Origin: Chitinimonas sp. BJB300
GTDB lineage: Bacteria; Pseudomonadota; Gammaproteobacteria; Burkholderiales; Chitinimonadaceae
Assembly: GCF_002735695.1 (NCBI RefSeq)
Contig: NZ_PDZH01000014.1
Coordinates: forward strand, 1-51,511
DNA: 51,511 bases
Direction: 5' to 3'
A model generated the notes under the pieces. It was not told where the DNA came from. It ran no database searches and saw nothing but the letters and a program-made list of their open reading frames with translations. The position numbers and the translations under genes are program-made. Below, one piece after another: positions 25,983 through 36,700 of the stretch (position 1 is the first letter of the stretch; each line of letters opens with the position of its first letter).

Positions 25983-28900
25983 TGCGTCGTACCGCATAAT
26001 AAGGTTTCCAAGGCGTGGATCAGCGCCACGGTAGGCCGATAACGCCACACGCCCCCCTGCGGCATACCCCGTAGAAACAAATAGAGCGCGCCACCAAAGT
26101 CACGTTCGTAGTCATACCCCGGCTTGCGCCAGCGCAAATAACGGTGCAGCGCCACGCAGTAAATCAACGCCTGCAAATAGTAGTGCTCCTCGGCCATCGC
26201 CGCTTCGAGCTTGGCTGGGCCATAGCCGCCGAGGCGATTCGATTTCCAGTCCAGCACATAATGGCGACCATCCAACTCGCAAACGAGGTCGATAAAGCCT
26301 TTCAAATAGCCCGCGCCCACCTCTGCGCTAAGGCTGGCTGCAGCCTGGGCAAATACGGGTGGCATGCCATGCGCCGGCTCGGCCAATATCGCAGCCAGTC
26401 GAGCCCAGGCAAATGGCTGCAGTCGGTAGGTGAATTCCAGTTCGATCAAACATTGCTGGCGTGGTAAACCGAACAAGCTGCGGCCTTGTTCCGTCACCGG
26501 CGCAGACAGGGTGGCCTCCACCAGATCAGCCGCCATGCTCGCCCAACCCGCTTCAAAACCATGCGCCAGCAAATGCTTGCGGGCGAGGGCTTCAAGCTTG
26601 CTGCGGTCGCGGCTGCAAAAATCCCAGGTTTCGAACAAGGTATGCAGACAAATACCCGCGCGCGGCCCGGCTGGGAAAGTATCGAATGGCCCGGCCTGAT
26701 CCAAGTCCAGCAACCAGGGCTCACGGGGGTGGGCATCGTAATCAGGCTGCTCGGCATGCACACCAGCGGTAAGGGCGGAAAAACTGCTCATACGCCACTG
26801 CCAGCTCAACCGGCGCGTCAACCGTGCCAATTGCGTGTCGATGGGCATCGGCGCTTGCGATACAGGCAGTGCATCGGCCTCAGGCAGCGCAGTTGTCCAA
26901 CCCATCACCGTGGTGTCTCCGACCTGCGCAATCAGCGCATCCACCTCTGCCTGCAACTCAGCCGCATTGCGGTCTCGCTCTACCCCGCCGGCCAATAACC
27001 AGCCAAGCGCCGAGCTGGATAGATCGCTCACCTCGCCCCACGCGATAAAACAGGCACTCTTTGGCCGGGTTAACGCCACATACAAAAGCCGCAGCTTTTC
27101 GGCCAGCTTTTCCTGCCTGGCCGCAGCGCGTCGCTCGGCAAAACGGCTCGAGCCGAAGTCGAGCACATTGCCATCACCTTCATGGCACAACGCCAAAGTT
27201 TCGCCCTGCTTGAACAGCGCACCTTCCCACAAAAAGGGGCAGAACACGACGGGGTACTCCAGGCCCTTAGATGCGTGAATGGTCACCAACCTTACCCGGC
27301 TGGCGTCACTTTCCAAACGCATCAACCGACCATCGTTTTCACCACTCGAATCTGCCAATGCGTTGCGGTACCACGTCAACAACGGCGCAAGGCCCGGTCG
27401 TTCGCGCCGGGTCAGTTCAATCAGCTCGAACAGGTGCAGCAGGTTAGTCAACCGGCGCTCGCCATCACGCCATGCGGCAATGCGTTCGGCACAGCCGCTT
27501 TCAATCAACCACGCATTCAGGGCGGCCATCGCACCACGGCTATGCAGCAACTGCTGCCAGCGGCGAAACTCGGCCAGCGTCGCTTCCCAGGCGGTTTCAT
27601 CGTGCAGACGGGCATACAGGTCGGCTGCGTCCAGACCCATGCTGACTGTCGCCATCGCAGCGCGTACAGCACGCTCGGAAGGCTCAATCAGGGCCGAAAG
27701 CAGTTGAAGCAAATCCCGCGCTTCATCCGTGTCGAAAACGCTCTGCTGGCTGAGGCGCACACTGGGCACGCCACGCTCGCTCAAGGCTAGTTGCATGGCT
27801 TCCAATTCAGCGTGTGCGCCAGCCAATACGGCAATGTCCCCTCCCTTCAACTGCTGCTCGCCCAAACTGGCTACGCCCGGGGCCAGCAACGCCGCAATAC
27901 GGTCAGCGCATTTGGCAGCCGCCTGAATGCGCGCCGCACCCTTGCCCAGCGCTGTATCGCCCAACCATTCCCACGCCATGGCAGGCTGTATTTGGCCGCC
28001 CACCATCAGCACGGGTTTATCGTCTTCGGCTGCGACAGGGGGGTAATCCAAATCTTTAAGCAAAAAAGGCGTTGCTGACTGGGCAAACAAGCTGCCCACC
28101 GCCGCCACCAACGCCGGTGTGCTACGCCGGTTGGTCGCCAAGCTATAACGACGATTCGGGCTGACTTTGGCGCGGGCGGCCAGATAGGAATGCAGCTCGG
28201 CCCCACGGAAGGCATAGATGGCCTGCTTGGGGTCGCCCACCAAGAAGACGCTGGCCTGCGCCGGGCTTGGTACGGAATTGAACAAGCGATCAAAAATCCG
28301 GAACTGCAGCGGGTCGGTATCCTGGAATTCATCGATCAACGCGGCGCGGTAACGGTCTTGCAGCGCTATCGTCAGTTGGGCGCTGTTTGGGCCAGCCAGT
28401 GCCTGTTCCAATTCCACCAGCAGGTCGTGAAAGCTCATCACCCCCAGCGCCAGCTTGCGCTCGGCTAAACGCTCGGCAAGCTCGCCGATCAACCGGGCAT
28501 GGGTGGCCGCCAGCCGTGCGACGTACGCTTGCTGCAACGGTAGCGCCGCCTCGATATAGGGTTCGAACAAACGAAATACGGCCGGAACCTCGGCGGGTAC
28601 CTTCAACGCCTCGGTGAGCTCACGAAAATAAAGGCGGCGGACTTTGCTCTCGGCCTGCCCCGGTGATTTCTCGTCTTCAACCACATCGGGCAAACCATTG
28701 CCCGACAGCCACTGACGCCACAAGGCAATCGAGCCCGCAAGCCAGTCCTTGCGATGCGACCCTTTGAATTGTCCCGCTTCCGAACGTGCAGCCAACCATT
28801 GCAAGGCGGCCTCGCCATCCCTGGCCCAGGTGGTATGCAATGCGGTGGCGGCTTGTTGAAACCGTACTTCGCTTGCATCGACATCAACACCCACTGGCAG

Positions 28901-29500
28901 GGCAATACGCAGGTCGCTGTGGCTTAGATAGCCACGCAATAGCTTCAACCAACCTTCCGGCGACTGTTTGTTGGCAATCAACCAGCTCAGCCATGCCGGG
29001 CTGGCGGTGGCGATTTCCGCTTTCCAGGCGGCATCGGCGGCTGCCTGTAGCAACTCGGCTTCGTCCGCCAGGAATTCACGCTCCAGCTCCAAGCCCGCCA
29101 ACAGTGCATGTTCACCCAACGCACGTTGGCAAAAACTGTGGATGGTGAACACTGCGGCAGTATCAAACCCCGACACCGCGGCACGTAGGCGACGCGACGC
29201 TTCAAGGCGACCCGCCTCGTCAGTCGCGGCAAGCAGCGCCGCGCAAAAGTCATCGACCGGCTGGTTACGCTCGAAACTATCGGCCAACTGAGCCAAACGG
29301 GCGCGAATCCGGCCCCGCAGCTCGGCCGTGGCGGCTTTGGTGTAGGTCACCACCAGAATCTGCTCTGGGCTAAGCGATTGCTCCAGCACCAGCCGTGCAT
29401 ACAACGCGGCTATCGTCCACGTCTTGCCCGTACCGGCGCTGGCCTCGATGAGGTTGAGACCATCCAGCGGCGCGCTCAGGGCATGGAAAACCGCGCTCAT
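25979..29500 (-). CDS. recB: RecBCD enzyme subunit RecB (3'-5' helicase and nuclease)
   Basis: A superfamily 1A helicase with the nuclease domain that degrades DNA until Chi and then loads RecA. Walker A is EASAGTGKTWTIAALYARL (residues 19-37). Further helicase blocks are VVTYTKAATAELRGRIR, LIDEFQDTDPLQF and VRLVTIHASKGLEYPVVF. The C-terminal nuclease has LDWKSN at 1083-1088, with the catalytic Asp and Lys. Its 1173 residues are typical. It overlaps recC upstream and recD downstream by four bases each, so all three are translationally coupled. Confidence 0.97.
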   Translation of the reverse strand: MSAVFHALSAPLDGLNLIEASAGTGKTWTIAALYARLVLEQSLSPEQILVVTYTKAATAELRGRIRARLAQLADSFERNQPVDDFCAALLAATDEAGRLEASRRLRAAVSGFDTAAVFTIHSFCQRALGEHALLAGLELEREFLADEAELLQAAADAAWKAEIATASPAWLSWLIANKQSPEGWLKLLRGYLSHSDLRIALPVGVDVDASEVRFQQAATALHTTWARDGEAALQWLAARSEAGQFKGSHRKDWLAGSIALWRQWLSGNGLPDVVEDEKSPGQAESKVRRLYFRELTEALKVPAEVPAVFRLFEPYIEAALPLQQAYVARLAATHARLIGELAERLAERKLALGVMSFHDLLVELEQALAGPNSAQLTIALQDRYRAALIDEFQDTDPLQFRIFDRLFNSVPSPAQASVFLVGDPKQAIYAFRGAELHSYLAARAKVSPNRRYSLATNRRSTPALVAAVGSLFAQSATPFLLKDLDYPPVAAEDDKPVLMVGGQIQPAMAWEWLGDTALGKGAARIQAAAKCADRIAALLAPGVASLGEQQLKGGDIAVLAGAHAELEAMQLALSERGVPSVRLSQQSVFDTDEARDLLQLLSALIEPSERAVRAAMATVSMGLDAADLYARLHDETAWEATLAEFRRWQQLLHSRGAMAALNAWLIESGCAERIAAWRDGERRLTNLLHLFELIELTRRERPGLAPLLTWYRNALADSSGENDGRLMRLESDASRVRLVTIHASKGLEYPVVFCPFLWEGALFKQGETLALCHEGDGNVLDFGSSRFAERRAAARQEKLAEKLRLLYVALTRPKSACFIAWGEVSDLSSSALGWLLAGGVERDRNAAELQAEVDALIAQVGDTTVMGWTTALPEADALPVSQAPMPIDTQLARLTRRLSWQWRMSSFSALTAGVHAEQPDYDAHPREPWLLDLDQAGPFDTFPAGPRAGICLHTLFETWDFCSRDRSKLEALARKHLLAHGFEAGWASMAADLVEATLSAPVTEQGRSLFGLPRQQCLIELEFTYRLQPFAWARLAAILAEPAHGMPPVFAQAAASLSAEVGAGYLKGFIDLVCELDGRHYVLDWKSNRLGGYGPAKLEAAMAEEHYYLQALIYCVALHRYLRWRKPGYDYERDFGGALYLFLRGMPQGGVWRYRPTVALIHALETLLCGTTQ

Positions 29501-32500
29501 GCCAGCTTCCCCCGGGTTTCGTGTGCCAATAACGGTGATAACAATTGCTCGGCGATGGCGGCAAAATCGTCATCAAACGGGGCTTGCCCGCGCCATAGCG
29601 CCCGCACACTGTCGAAGTCGCCTTCGCCGGTTTGCTGAGGTGAACCCTCCCAAGCCTTACGTGCATTACTCATGGCACGCTCTGGGCCACCATCACGCTT
29701 TGCATTCAAACCCTCGGCATAGGCAAAACCACTGCGAGGCAATAGCGGCAAGGGGCGTTGGTACGTCATGCGATAAGCTGCCAACCAGTCGGCCAGCAAG
29801 CCCTGTGCATCAATAGGCGTGGCGTAATCAGCACGTTCAACAAGACCAATCAGCCGGCTCTGCAGCGCGATGCCGGCAGGCTGGCAAATGCACAAAACAA
29901 GATGCTGCAACCATGCGCCAATCCGGTCGGCTTCGCGCAATTTGCCGGCGTGGCGCAGACCAAGGCCGGTGCTGTCTAGGCCACGCAAGAGCCCATGCAA
30001 GCGCAGGCCCTCAATCTTTAGCTCGACCGGGTATTCCTGCTCGCCAAACTGCCGCCATAACGCCAACGCCGGGCCAAACTGCTGGGCAGCACGCTCAGCC
30101 CAGATCTCGCCAGCCAGTCCTTCAGGCAGCAGCGCTGCACCATGGCCGAGCAAAGCGAGGTTCACAACCACATCGGCGTCATCGCCCGCCAGCTGCAACA
30201 GGGCGCGCTGGGCTGGGCCATCCAACGCAAATGGTTCTCGGCTTGCCAACGCGGCCTCGCCCCGCGCAAAGCGCACCCCAATCCGGCGCAGGAACCAGCC
30301 ACTGGCATCACAGGCAAAGGCCAGCAAATCGGCCAAGGCGACATCTTCAATTCGCTCGGCGGGCAAACTGGCGCTCGCCAAGTTGGGTGGCTGGCCACTA
30401 CCCTGCCCAGCCAAGCGCGCGACACTAGCCCAACGTGGGTCAAACGCCGGCAGTACGGCATCCACCGCAAACTGCTGGGGGGAAAAAGGTTGCAGGGTAT
30501 GGGTATAGACAACCCGCCGCGCCGCAGGCTGGCCTGTAGCGTCACACCAACCGCTATCAATCGCATCGAGCAAGTCTGCAATCACCGTAGAAGGCGGCAG
30601 GGCGACATCACTACGTACATCACGGCCGGTATAGAACAGCAACAGACTCTCGCCGGCGGCCAGCACGGTCTCCAGAAACAGCCAGCGTTCATCCAGCGCA
30701 CGGGCCCGGTCTCCCCGGCGTGGGTGTCGGGCAATCAGGTCGAAACCATCGGGCTGGCTGTCGCGCGGGAAGCGGCCATCATCCAGCCCCAGCACGGCCA
30801 CGACGCGGAAAGGTAGATTGCGCATCGGCATCAGCTGGGCAAAAGTCACCCCACCAGTCAGGAAGCCACCTGCGCTGGAACCCGCTTGCAGCGCAGTATT
30901 CAACCATTCAAGTACCGCAACCCTACCGACCGGGACATCTACCCCGCTACGCTGAGCCAACTCGCCCAATTCCACCAAGGCGGCACGCAGCGTATCGAGC
31001 GCAGGCAGGTCCGCTTCGCTTTCCACAAACCAACGCCCGAGCCAACCAGCTAGTAATTGCGACCATTCCACCAAGGAGCGTGGCCGGCTCAAAGCATCTT
31101 GCCAGCGCGACAGGGTGCGAACAAAGCGACTCAGCCCCGCCACCTGGGTTGCAAACCGCAAATCCAGGTCCGCCACCGGCACCAAACCGGCAAACAGGGG
31201 TAACTGCGGTACAGCACCATCAGGTGCCACATCGCTAGGCATGGCCACCCCCAGCAGCAGTCGGCCAATACCCGCCTGCCAGCTAAAGGCATCACCCTGG
31301 CGGCCACGCCGAATGCCTGCTGCGGCTATCCAGTCGTGCAACAGCGGTAAATCTTCTGCCTCCAGGCCAAAACTGGCCGCCAACGCCGGCATTTCCAACA
31401 AGGCAGCCAATCGGTCGGCCTCCCAATCGGTATCGGGCAGGCGCAATAGCTCCAGCCAGCCTTCCAGCAAGGGTGAGGCAGCCAAGCCACCTTTATCGGC
31501 TACCGCATAGGGTAGTGATGGCTCGCCCTGGCCAAATACTGCGTCGATGTAAGGCGAATAGCTGTCGATATCGGGACACAGCACCACAATATCGGCCGGC
31601 TGCAAGCTGTGGTCAGCCTGCAAGCGCGCCAACAGCGCATCCTTGAGTGTCTCGACCTGGCGCAGCGGGCTGTGGCAGGCGTGGACAGCAAGGCTCTGAT
31701 CGTCGCTGCCCAACAGCAACGCGGGACGTGCCTGCAGGGTAAGTACATCGTATTGCAACTGTTTTAGCAGGCTGGCGGGGGGTGGCGTCTCGTCAAACAG
31801 GTTGGTCAGTGCATCAACCGCCGCGAGTTCGTCGAAAAACACCCGCCCCTGTGCACCCCAAGCGGCCAGCAACCGTTCGCCCACACCTTGGGCATCGGCA
31901 CGACTGGTGATATCGCCCCAAGGCGCATTGCTGGGGTTGAGGGCAAACAAGGCTACATCAATGCGTTCGGCTAGTGCCTGCAAGATCTGTAGCAACAATG
32001 GCGGCAGGCTGCTGCTGCCAAACAACACAATTCGCTCGGGCAAATCCAAGGGGGCTGGGTCGTGCAAGCGGTCGATCAACGATTGCATCAAATCAGCACG
32101 GTGGGCGCTGCTCCGGTCGAGCGCCAGCTTACGCCAAAGTGCCATCTGCCATGCTTCGTCCTGCCCCAGGCCCAGAGCATGGCCGGCCTCCCAGCTTTGC
32201 AGCCAATCGGGGCGATAAACCAGATATTGGTCGAATACATCGGCAATACGGGTAGCCAACCGCCAACGCCGCCGCTCGGAAAGGTATTCGTGCTGCGGAC
32301 CTTCAGCGCCCCCACCCACTAAAGATTTGGGACTATGCACCGACAGATAGCCCGCCAGCCCAGTGGGGGGCTCAGCCAGCATCACGTGCAAACGCCAAGA
32401 AAGCGCGTCGCTGCCAAACGGGCCGCTGCGCGGTTGCGGACCAAGAACGGTTTCAATCAACTGCCACAAAAACCCGGCCGGCAATGGAAAGTCCACATTG

Positions 32501-32670
32501 GCGCAGACACCAAACTGCTCGGCAATCTTCAAACTCAGCCAACGCCCCATGCCACGGGCCTGGACGATAATCGTCTCGCGCGCATAGACATTGGCAGGAG
32601 GCACCGACAACACGCCTTGCAACAGGCTGGCCAAGGTGTCTAGGCGATTGGATTGATAGAGGTGCAGCAC
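29497..32670 (-). CDS. recC: RecBCD enzyme subunit RecC (Chi recognition)
   Basis: The inactive-helicase subunit that scans for Chi. The 1057 residues start at GTG with LHLYQSNRLDTLASLL and contain QARGMGRWLSLKIAEQFG (about residues 37-54), PERIVLFGSSSLPPLLLQIL, SPLRQVETLKDALL and LPFRVVAVLGLDDGRFPR, which are RecC blocks. First gene of a recC-recB-recD operon. In enterobacteria the protease gene ptrA lies between recC and recB, but here the genes overlap. The ribosome site before the GTG is weak. Confidence 0.96.
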   Translation of the reverse strand: MLHLYQSNRLDTLASLLQGVLSVPPANVYARETIIVQARGMGRWLSLKIAEQFGVCANVDFPLPAGFLWQLIETVLGPQPRSGPFGSDALSWRLHVMLAEPPTGLAGYLSVHSPKSLVGGGAEGPQHEYLSERRRWRLATRIADVFDQYLVYRPDWLQSWEAGHALGLGQDEAWQMALWRKLALDRSSAHRADLMQSLIDRLHDPAPLDLPERIVLFGSSSLPPLLLQILQALAERIDVALFALNPSNAPWGDITSRADAQGVGERLLAAWGAQGRVFFDELAAVDALTNLFDETPPPASLLKQLQYDVLTLQARPALLLGSDDQSLAVHACHSPLRQVETLKDALLARLQADHSLQPADIVVLCPDIDSYSPYIDAVFGQGEPSLPYAVADKGGLAASPLLEGWLELLRLPDTDWEADRLAALLEMPALAASFGLEAEDLPLLHDWIAAAGIRRGRQGDAFSWQAGIGRLLLGVAMPSDVAPDGAVPQLPLFAGLVPVADLDLRFATQVAGLSRFVRTLSRWQDALSRPRSLVEWSQLLAGWLGRWFVESEADLPALDTLRAALVELGELAQRSGVDVPVGRVAVLEWLNTALQAGSSAGGFLTGGVTFAQLMPMRNLPFRVVAVLGLDDGRFPRDSQPDGFDLIARHPRRGDRARALDERWLFLETVLAAGESLLLFYTGRDVRSDVALPPSTVIADLLDAIDSGWCDATGQPAARRVVYTHTLQPFSPQQFAVDAVLPAFDPRWASVARLAGQGSGQPPNLASASLPAERIEDVALADLLAFACDASGWFLRRIGVRFARGEAALASREPFALDGPAQRALLQLAGDDADVVVNLALLGHGAALLPEGLAGEIWAERAAQQFGPALALWRQFGEQEYPVELKIEGLRLHGLLRGLDSTGLGLRHAGKLREADRIGAWLQHLVLCICQPAGIALQSRLIGLVERADYATPIDAQGLLADWLAAYRMTYQRPLPLLPRSGFAYAEGLNAKRDGGPERAMSNARKAWEGSPQQTGEGDFDSVRALWRGQAPFDDDFAAIAEQLLSPLLAHETRGKLA

Positions 32671-33047
32671 GGCTCGGGCAGGCTTGGAAGAATGCCGGCG
32701 ATGATACCTGCCGCCAAGGTGGGCCTAGATAAGTTTTGTGATAATGCCCACGGTAACAAGCCACATACACAGAACTTGCGGGGCGATAGCCTGCTCAACA
32801 AACCCAGTAAGCATTGCAATACATGAGGATTTAAAGCAACACATCTGCCCCGCCACGTTGGCTTGTACAGATCATCGGCTAGCGCAGATGCCCCGATCCA
32901 AACTACCCGATTACCCTCGCGGGCAGCAGCAGTGCAAACCTAGTGATAAGTTCAAGTAGAATCGACGTTTTACATCGTCCCGTCACCGTCTCCTGCTGAG
33001 CGAATCTGCTTGCCGGATCGGCGACTACTTAGCGAGCGCTTGTCACG
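32671..33047. other. Divergent intergenic region between recC and glyQ
   Basis: 377 bases without a credible gene. It must hold the recC (minus) and glyQ (plus) promoters. TAGAAT at about 32958 is a possible glyQ -10 box without a clear -35. An inverted repeat GTGGGC/GCCCAC with a 21-base spacer lies at about 32718-32750. Nothing else stands out. Confidence 0.5.
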
Positions 33048-33938
33048 ATGCTGACCTTCCAGCAAATCATTCTTACTCTGCAGAAATACTGGGGCGACTA
33101 CGGTTGCGTGCTCTTGCAACCTTACGACTGCGAAGTCGGTGCGGGTACCTTCCATACCGCCACCTTCCTGCGTGCCCTGGGGCCCGAACCCTGGAACGCC
33201 GCCTATGTGCAGCCTTCGCGCCGCCCCAAGGATGGCCGTTATGGCGAGAACCCCAACCGCTTGTTCCAGCACCACCAGTTTCAGGTGGCGCTCAAACCCA
33301 GCCCAGACAATATCCAGGATCTTTACCTCGGTTCGCTGAAAGCACTGGGGCTGGACCCCACCTTACACGACATCCGCTTTGTGGAAGACGACTGGGAAAG
33401 CCCAACATTAGGCGCGTGGGGCCTGGGCTGGGAAGTCTGGCTCAATGGCATGGAAGTCACCCAGTTCACCTACTTCCAGCAGGTAGGCGGGTTGGACTGC
33501 AAGCCTGTGCTCGGTGAGATCACCTACGGGTTGGAACGGCTGGCGATGTACCTGCAGAATACAGAGAACGTCTACGACCTGATCTGGACGCATTTGCCCG
33601 ACGACACGCCTGTCACTTATGGCAATGTGTTCTACCAGAACGAGGTCGAACAATCGAAGTATGCTTTCGAACACTCGAATGTCGAGTTGCTGTTCAAGCA
33701 ATTCAACGACTATGAAAGCGAAGCCATGCGTCTTCTGGCAGCACAAGTGCCGCTGGCAGGCTATGAAATGATTATGAAGGCCAGCCATACCTTCAATCTG
33801 CTCGATGCACGCGGCGCCATCTCGGTAACCGAGCGGGCAGCCTATATTGGCCGTATCCGTACCCTGTCGCGCGGCGTGGCTCAGGCTTATTACGATGCCC
33901 GTGCCGCACTGGGTTTCCCCATGTTGAAGAAGGACTAG
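33048..33938 (+). CDS. glyQ: Glycyl-tRNA synthetase alpha subunit
   Basis: Catalytic alpha chain of the bacterial tetrameric class II glycyl-tRNA synthetase. The protein begins [18 protein letters not shown], then [18 protein letters not shown] and [14 protein letters not shown] (motif 2 region), ending near the motif 3-type block. Its 296 residues are standard. The beta chain glyS is 600 bases downstream, with a lipoprotein gene between them. Confidence 0.98.
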   Translation: MLTFQQIILTLQKYWGDYGCVLLQPYDCEVGAGTFHTATFLRALGPEPWNAAYVQPSRRPKDGRYGENPNRLFQHHQFQVALKPSPDNIQDLYLGSLKALGLDPTLHDIRFVEDDWESPTLGAWGLGWEVWLNGMEVTQFTYFQQVGGLDCKPVLGEITYGLERLAMYLQNTENVYDLIWTHLPDDTPVTYGNVFYQNEVEQSKYAFEHSNVELLFKQFNDYESEAMRLLAAQVPLAGYEMIMKASHTFNLLDARGAISVTERAAYIGRIRTLSRGVAQAYYDARAALGFPMLKKD

Positions 33939-33944
33939 GTTGCC

Positions 33945-34445
33945 ATGAAAACTGCCGCTGCACTGCTCCTGACCCTCGGTCTTGCCGCATGTGGCGGCAG
34001 TTACATGAATACCAAAAACGCTGAACCGCCGACACCAGCACCCGAAGACAAAGAAGCCGACTGGCGCTTGTATGGCCAGCTACCTGACGTTGAAACCAAG
34101 GTCGATTTCAACAGTATCGAAACCGACGATGCCGATGGCTACAACGAACCGCTGGTATATGTGTGGGTGTTGCGTACTTTCAAGGAAGACCAGCAATCTG
34201 ATTTCAAAGACGAGGACGACTACCGCAAGGAATACGACCGCTTTGCAATCCAGTGCGCCAAGGGCGAAATGGCAGGCATCGCTGTTGAACGGCGTGACAA
34301 GGAAGATTACGAAACCAGTCGTCGCGACGTACCGGGGTTTCAGTGGGTATTCGAACCAACCGGTACCGACAACTACAAGGCTGATTTCCTGCGCCAGGTC
34401 TGCGGGCTCGCCAAACAGAAGGACGCTGCTGATTCCAAGGGATAA
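33945..34445 (+). CDS. Putative lipoprotein between glyQ and glyS
   Basis: A 166-residue protein. The signal peptide KTAAALLLTLGLAAC ends in the lipobox LAAC (Cys 16 or so), followed by a Pro/Glu-rich linker and a compact acidic domain. The block VYVWVLRTFKEDQ, followed by YRKEYDRFAIQCAKGEMAG, resembles the surface-adhesin E / CNP1-like family (a strand with W, then a conserved Cys); I hold this weakly. Two Cys (IQCAKG and RQVCGL) could form a disulfide. It starts 6 bases after the glyQ stop, so it is co-transcribed with the synthetase genes. Confidence 0.8.
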   Translation: MKTAAALLLTLGLAACGGSYMNTKNAEPPTPAPEDKEADWRLYGQLPDVETKVDFNSIETDDADGYNEPLVYVWVLRTFKEDQQSDFKDEDDYRKEYDRFAIQCAKGEMAGIAVERRDKEDYETSRRDVPGFQWVFEPTGTDNYKADFLRQVCGLAKQKDAADSKG

Positions 34446-34543
34446 GCGCAGCCCAAGCCACGCAACGTATAACGGCTCAGCCCGAATCTAGATCAACCCA
34501 ATAAGGCGCCCGCCGGCAGCCTTGCAGTGAAAAAAGAAGTTTT

Positions 34544-36628
34544 ATGAGCCAAACGTTATTGATTGAACTGTTCACCGAAGAACTGCCACCCAAGGCCTTG
34601 CCACGCTTGGCAGCCTCATTTGCCGAAACCATCAGCAGCGAATTGAAGAAACTGGGTTTCGCCGCAGCCGATGCTGCCGTGGTCAACTACGCCAGCCCCC
34701 GCCGGCTGGCCGTCACCGTGGCCAATGTCACCGCCATACAGCCCGACCGCCTGGTGGAAAAGAAAGGCCCCACTGTCGCTGCGGGTTACAAGGAAGGCCA
34801 TCCCAGCCCCGCATTGCTGGGCTTTGCCCGCTCGGTTGGCCTGGGCGCCGATCAGCTCAATAAACTGGAAAAAGCCAGCGACGGCAAGCAGGATGTCTTC
34901 ATCTATCGCGCCGAAAAGAAAGGCGAGCCACTGGCGGCGCACCTGGCTGGCATCGTCACCGAAGCACTGAAGAAACTGCCTGCTCCCAAGCTGATGCGCT
35001 GGAGCAACCGCGATAGCCAATTCATCCGCCCAGTGCACGGCTTGGTGATGCTGCACGGCAGCGATGTGGTCGCCGGCGAAGTGTTGGGGTTCCAATCCGG
35101 TCGAGTCACTGGTGGGCATCGCTTCCTGTCGCAAGGCCCAGTCGAAATCGCCAACGCCGATGCCTACGCCGACACCCTGCGCGACAAAGGCAAGGTAATG
35201 GCGAGCTTTGATGTGCGCCGCGCCACCATCAAGCAAAAGCTCGATGAAATGGCGGCGAAGCGCGCTTGCAGCTATGCCGGTGGCGACGCGCTGATCGACG
35301 AAGTGACGGCATTGGTCGAATGGCCTATCGCCTTGGAAGGCAGCTTCGATGAAGCCTTCCTCAAGATACCGCAGGAATGCTTGATCCTGACCATGCAGCA
35401 AAACCAGAAGTACTTTCCGCTGCTGGATGCGCAAGGCAAGCTGACCCATCACTACCTGATTGTTTCGAACCTCGAAACCGCCGACCCCAGCCACATCATC
35501 AACGGCAATGGCCGCGTGCTGCGTGCACGACTTTCGGACGCCAAGTTCTTCTACGAGCAAGACCAGAAGCACCGCCTGTACAGCCGTGTCACCCGCCTTG
35601 CCAATGTTGTCTATCACAACAAGATCGGCAGCCAGCTCGAGCGCGTACAACGTCTGGAAACCATTGCTGCCACCATCGCAGGCTTGCTGGGCGCCGATAC
35701 TGAACTAGCCAAACGCGCCGCCCACCTGGCCAAAGCCGATCTATTAACCGATATGGTCGGCGAGTTCCCTGAATTACAGGGCATCATGGGTACTTACTAC
35801 GCCCGGTTGGATGACGAAGATGCGGCCGTTGCCGCTGCCATCGAAGGCCATTACCACCCCCGATTCGCCGGCGACACCCTGCCGGAAAGCGCCATAGCTC
35901 AAGCCGTTTCCCTGGCCGACAAGCTGGAAACACTAGTAGGCATCTGGGGCATTGGCCTTATCCCGACCGGCGACAAAGACCCGTTTGCCCTGCGCCGTGC
36001 TGCCCTCGGTGTATTGCGAATGTTGGTGGAAGCCCGCCTGCCGCTGGATTTAAAGGACCTGCTGGCAAAAACGGCAGCGACATTCCCGGCAGGCGTTGTG
36101 GCGGCAAATACGGTGGATGGCGTGTTCGGCTTCATGCTCGAACGCTTGAAGCACCTGCTGGCGGCTGACTTTCCAGCCGCAGATATTGAAGCCGTATTGT
36201 TTGATACCCCCAGCCGCTTTGATGAACTGAACCTTCGCTTGTCGGCCGTCGCCGAGTTCAAGGCACTGCCGGAAGCCGCAGCATTAGCCGCTGCCAATAA
36301 GCGCATTCGCAACATCCTGAAGAAGAACGTCGTCGAAGGTACACCGCTACCTGCTATCAGCGTTACGCTGCTGGTGGAAGCTGCCGAACGTGATTTGAAT
36401 GGTGCGCTTACCACGCTGCAAGCGCCGGTAAAGGCTGCGCTGGCCGCGCATGACTACACCAGTGCCCTCAAGCAGCTGGCAGGCTTGCGCGCCCCGGTAG
36501 ATGCTTTCTTCGACAGCGTAATGGTGATGGCCGAAGATGCTGCCGTACGTGGCAACCGCTTGGCCTTGCTGGCAACACTGAGTGAGTTGATGAACCAAGT
36601 GGCGGACATTTCGCTGCTAGCCGACTGA
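34544..36628 (+). CDS. glyS: Glycyl-tRNA synthetase beta subunit
   Basis: The beta chain, which binds tRNA and is needed for aminoacylation with GlyQ. The 694 residues start LLIELFTEELPPKALPRL, the family N terminus. Later blocks are GHRFLS, ILTMQQNQKYFPLLD, KFFYEQDQKHRL, MVGEFPELQGIMGTYYA and DKDPFALRRAALGVLR. An anticodon-binding-like domain ends the protein. Length is standard. Confidence 0.98.
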   Translation: MSQTLLIELFTEELPPKALPRLAASFAETISSELKKLGFAAADAAVVNYASPRRLAVTVANVTAIQPDRLVEKKGPTVAAGYKEGHPSPALLGFARSVGLGADQLNKLEKASDGKQDVFIYRAEKKGEPLAAHLAGIVTEALKKLPAPKLMRWSNRDSQFIRPVHGLVMLHGSDVVAGEVLGFQSGRVTGGHRFLSQGPVEIANADAYADTLRDKGKVMASFDVRRATIKQKLDEMAAKRACSYAGGDALIDEVTALVEWPIALEGSFDEAFLKIPQECLILTMQQNQKYFPLLDAQGKLTHHYLIVSNLETADPSHIINGNGRVLRARLSDAKFFYEQDQKHRLYSRVTRLANVVYHNKIGSQLERVQRLETIAATIAGLLGADTELAKRAAHLAKADLLTDMVGEFPELQGIMGTYYARLDDEDAAVAAAIEGHYHPRFAGDTLPESAIAQAVSLADKLETLVGIWGIGLIPTGDKDPFALRRAALGVLRMLVEARLPLDLKDLLAKTAATFPAGVVAANTVDGVFGFMLERLKHLLAADFPAADIEAVLFDTPSRFDELNLRLSAVAEFKALPEAAALAAANKRIRNILKKNVVEGTPLPAISVTLLVEAAERDLNGALTTLQAPVKAALAAHDYTSALKQLAGLRAPVDAFFDSVMVMAEDAAVRGNRLALLATLSELMNQVADISLLAD

Positions 36629-36700
36629 CCCCCGGTGCAGCATGCGGGCTAGGGCATTCCGCCCAACGCCGCATGCTTCATCATAACGACCGACACTGCC

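Noticed and set aside
24243-32670. recCBD considered as part of a phage defence island.
   Set aside because: Only the three housekeeping RecBCD subunits are present and no accessory defence genes flank them.
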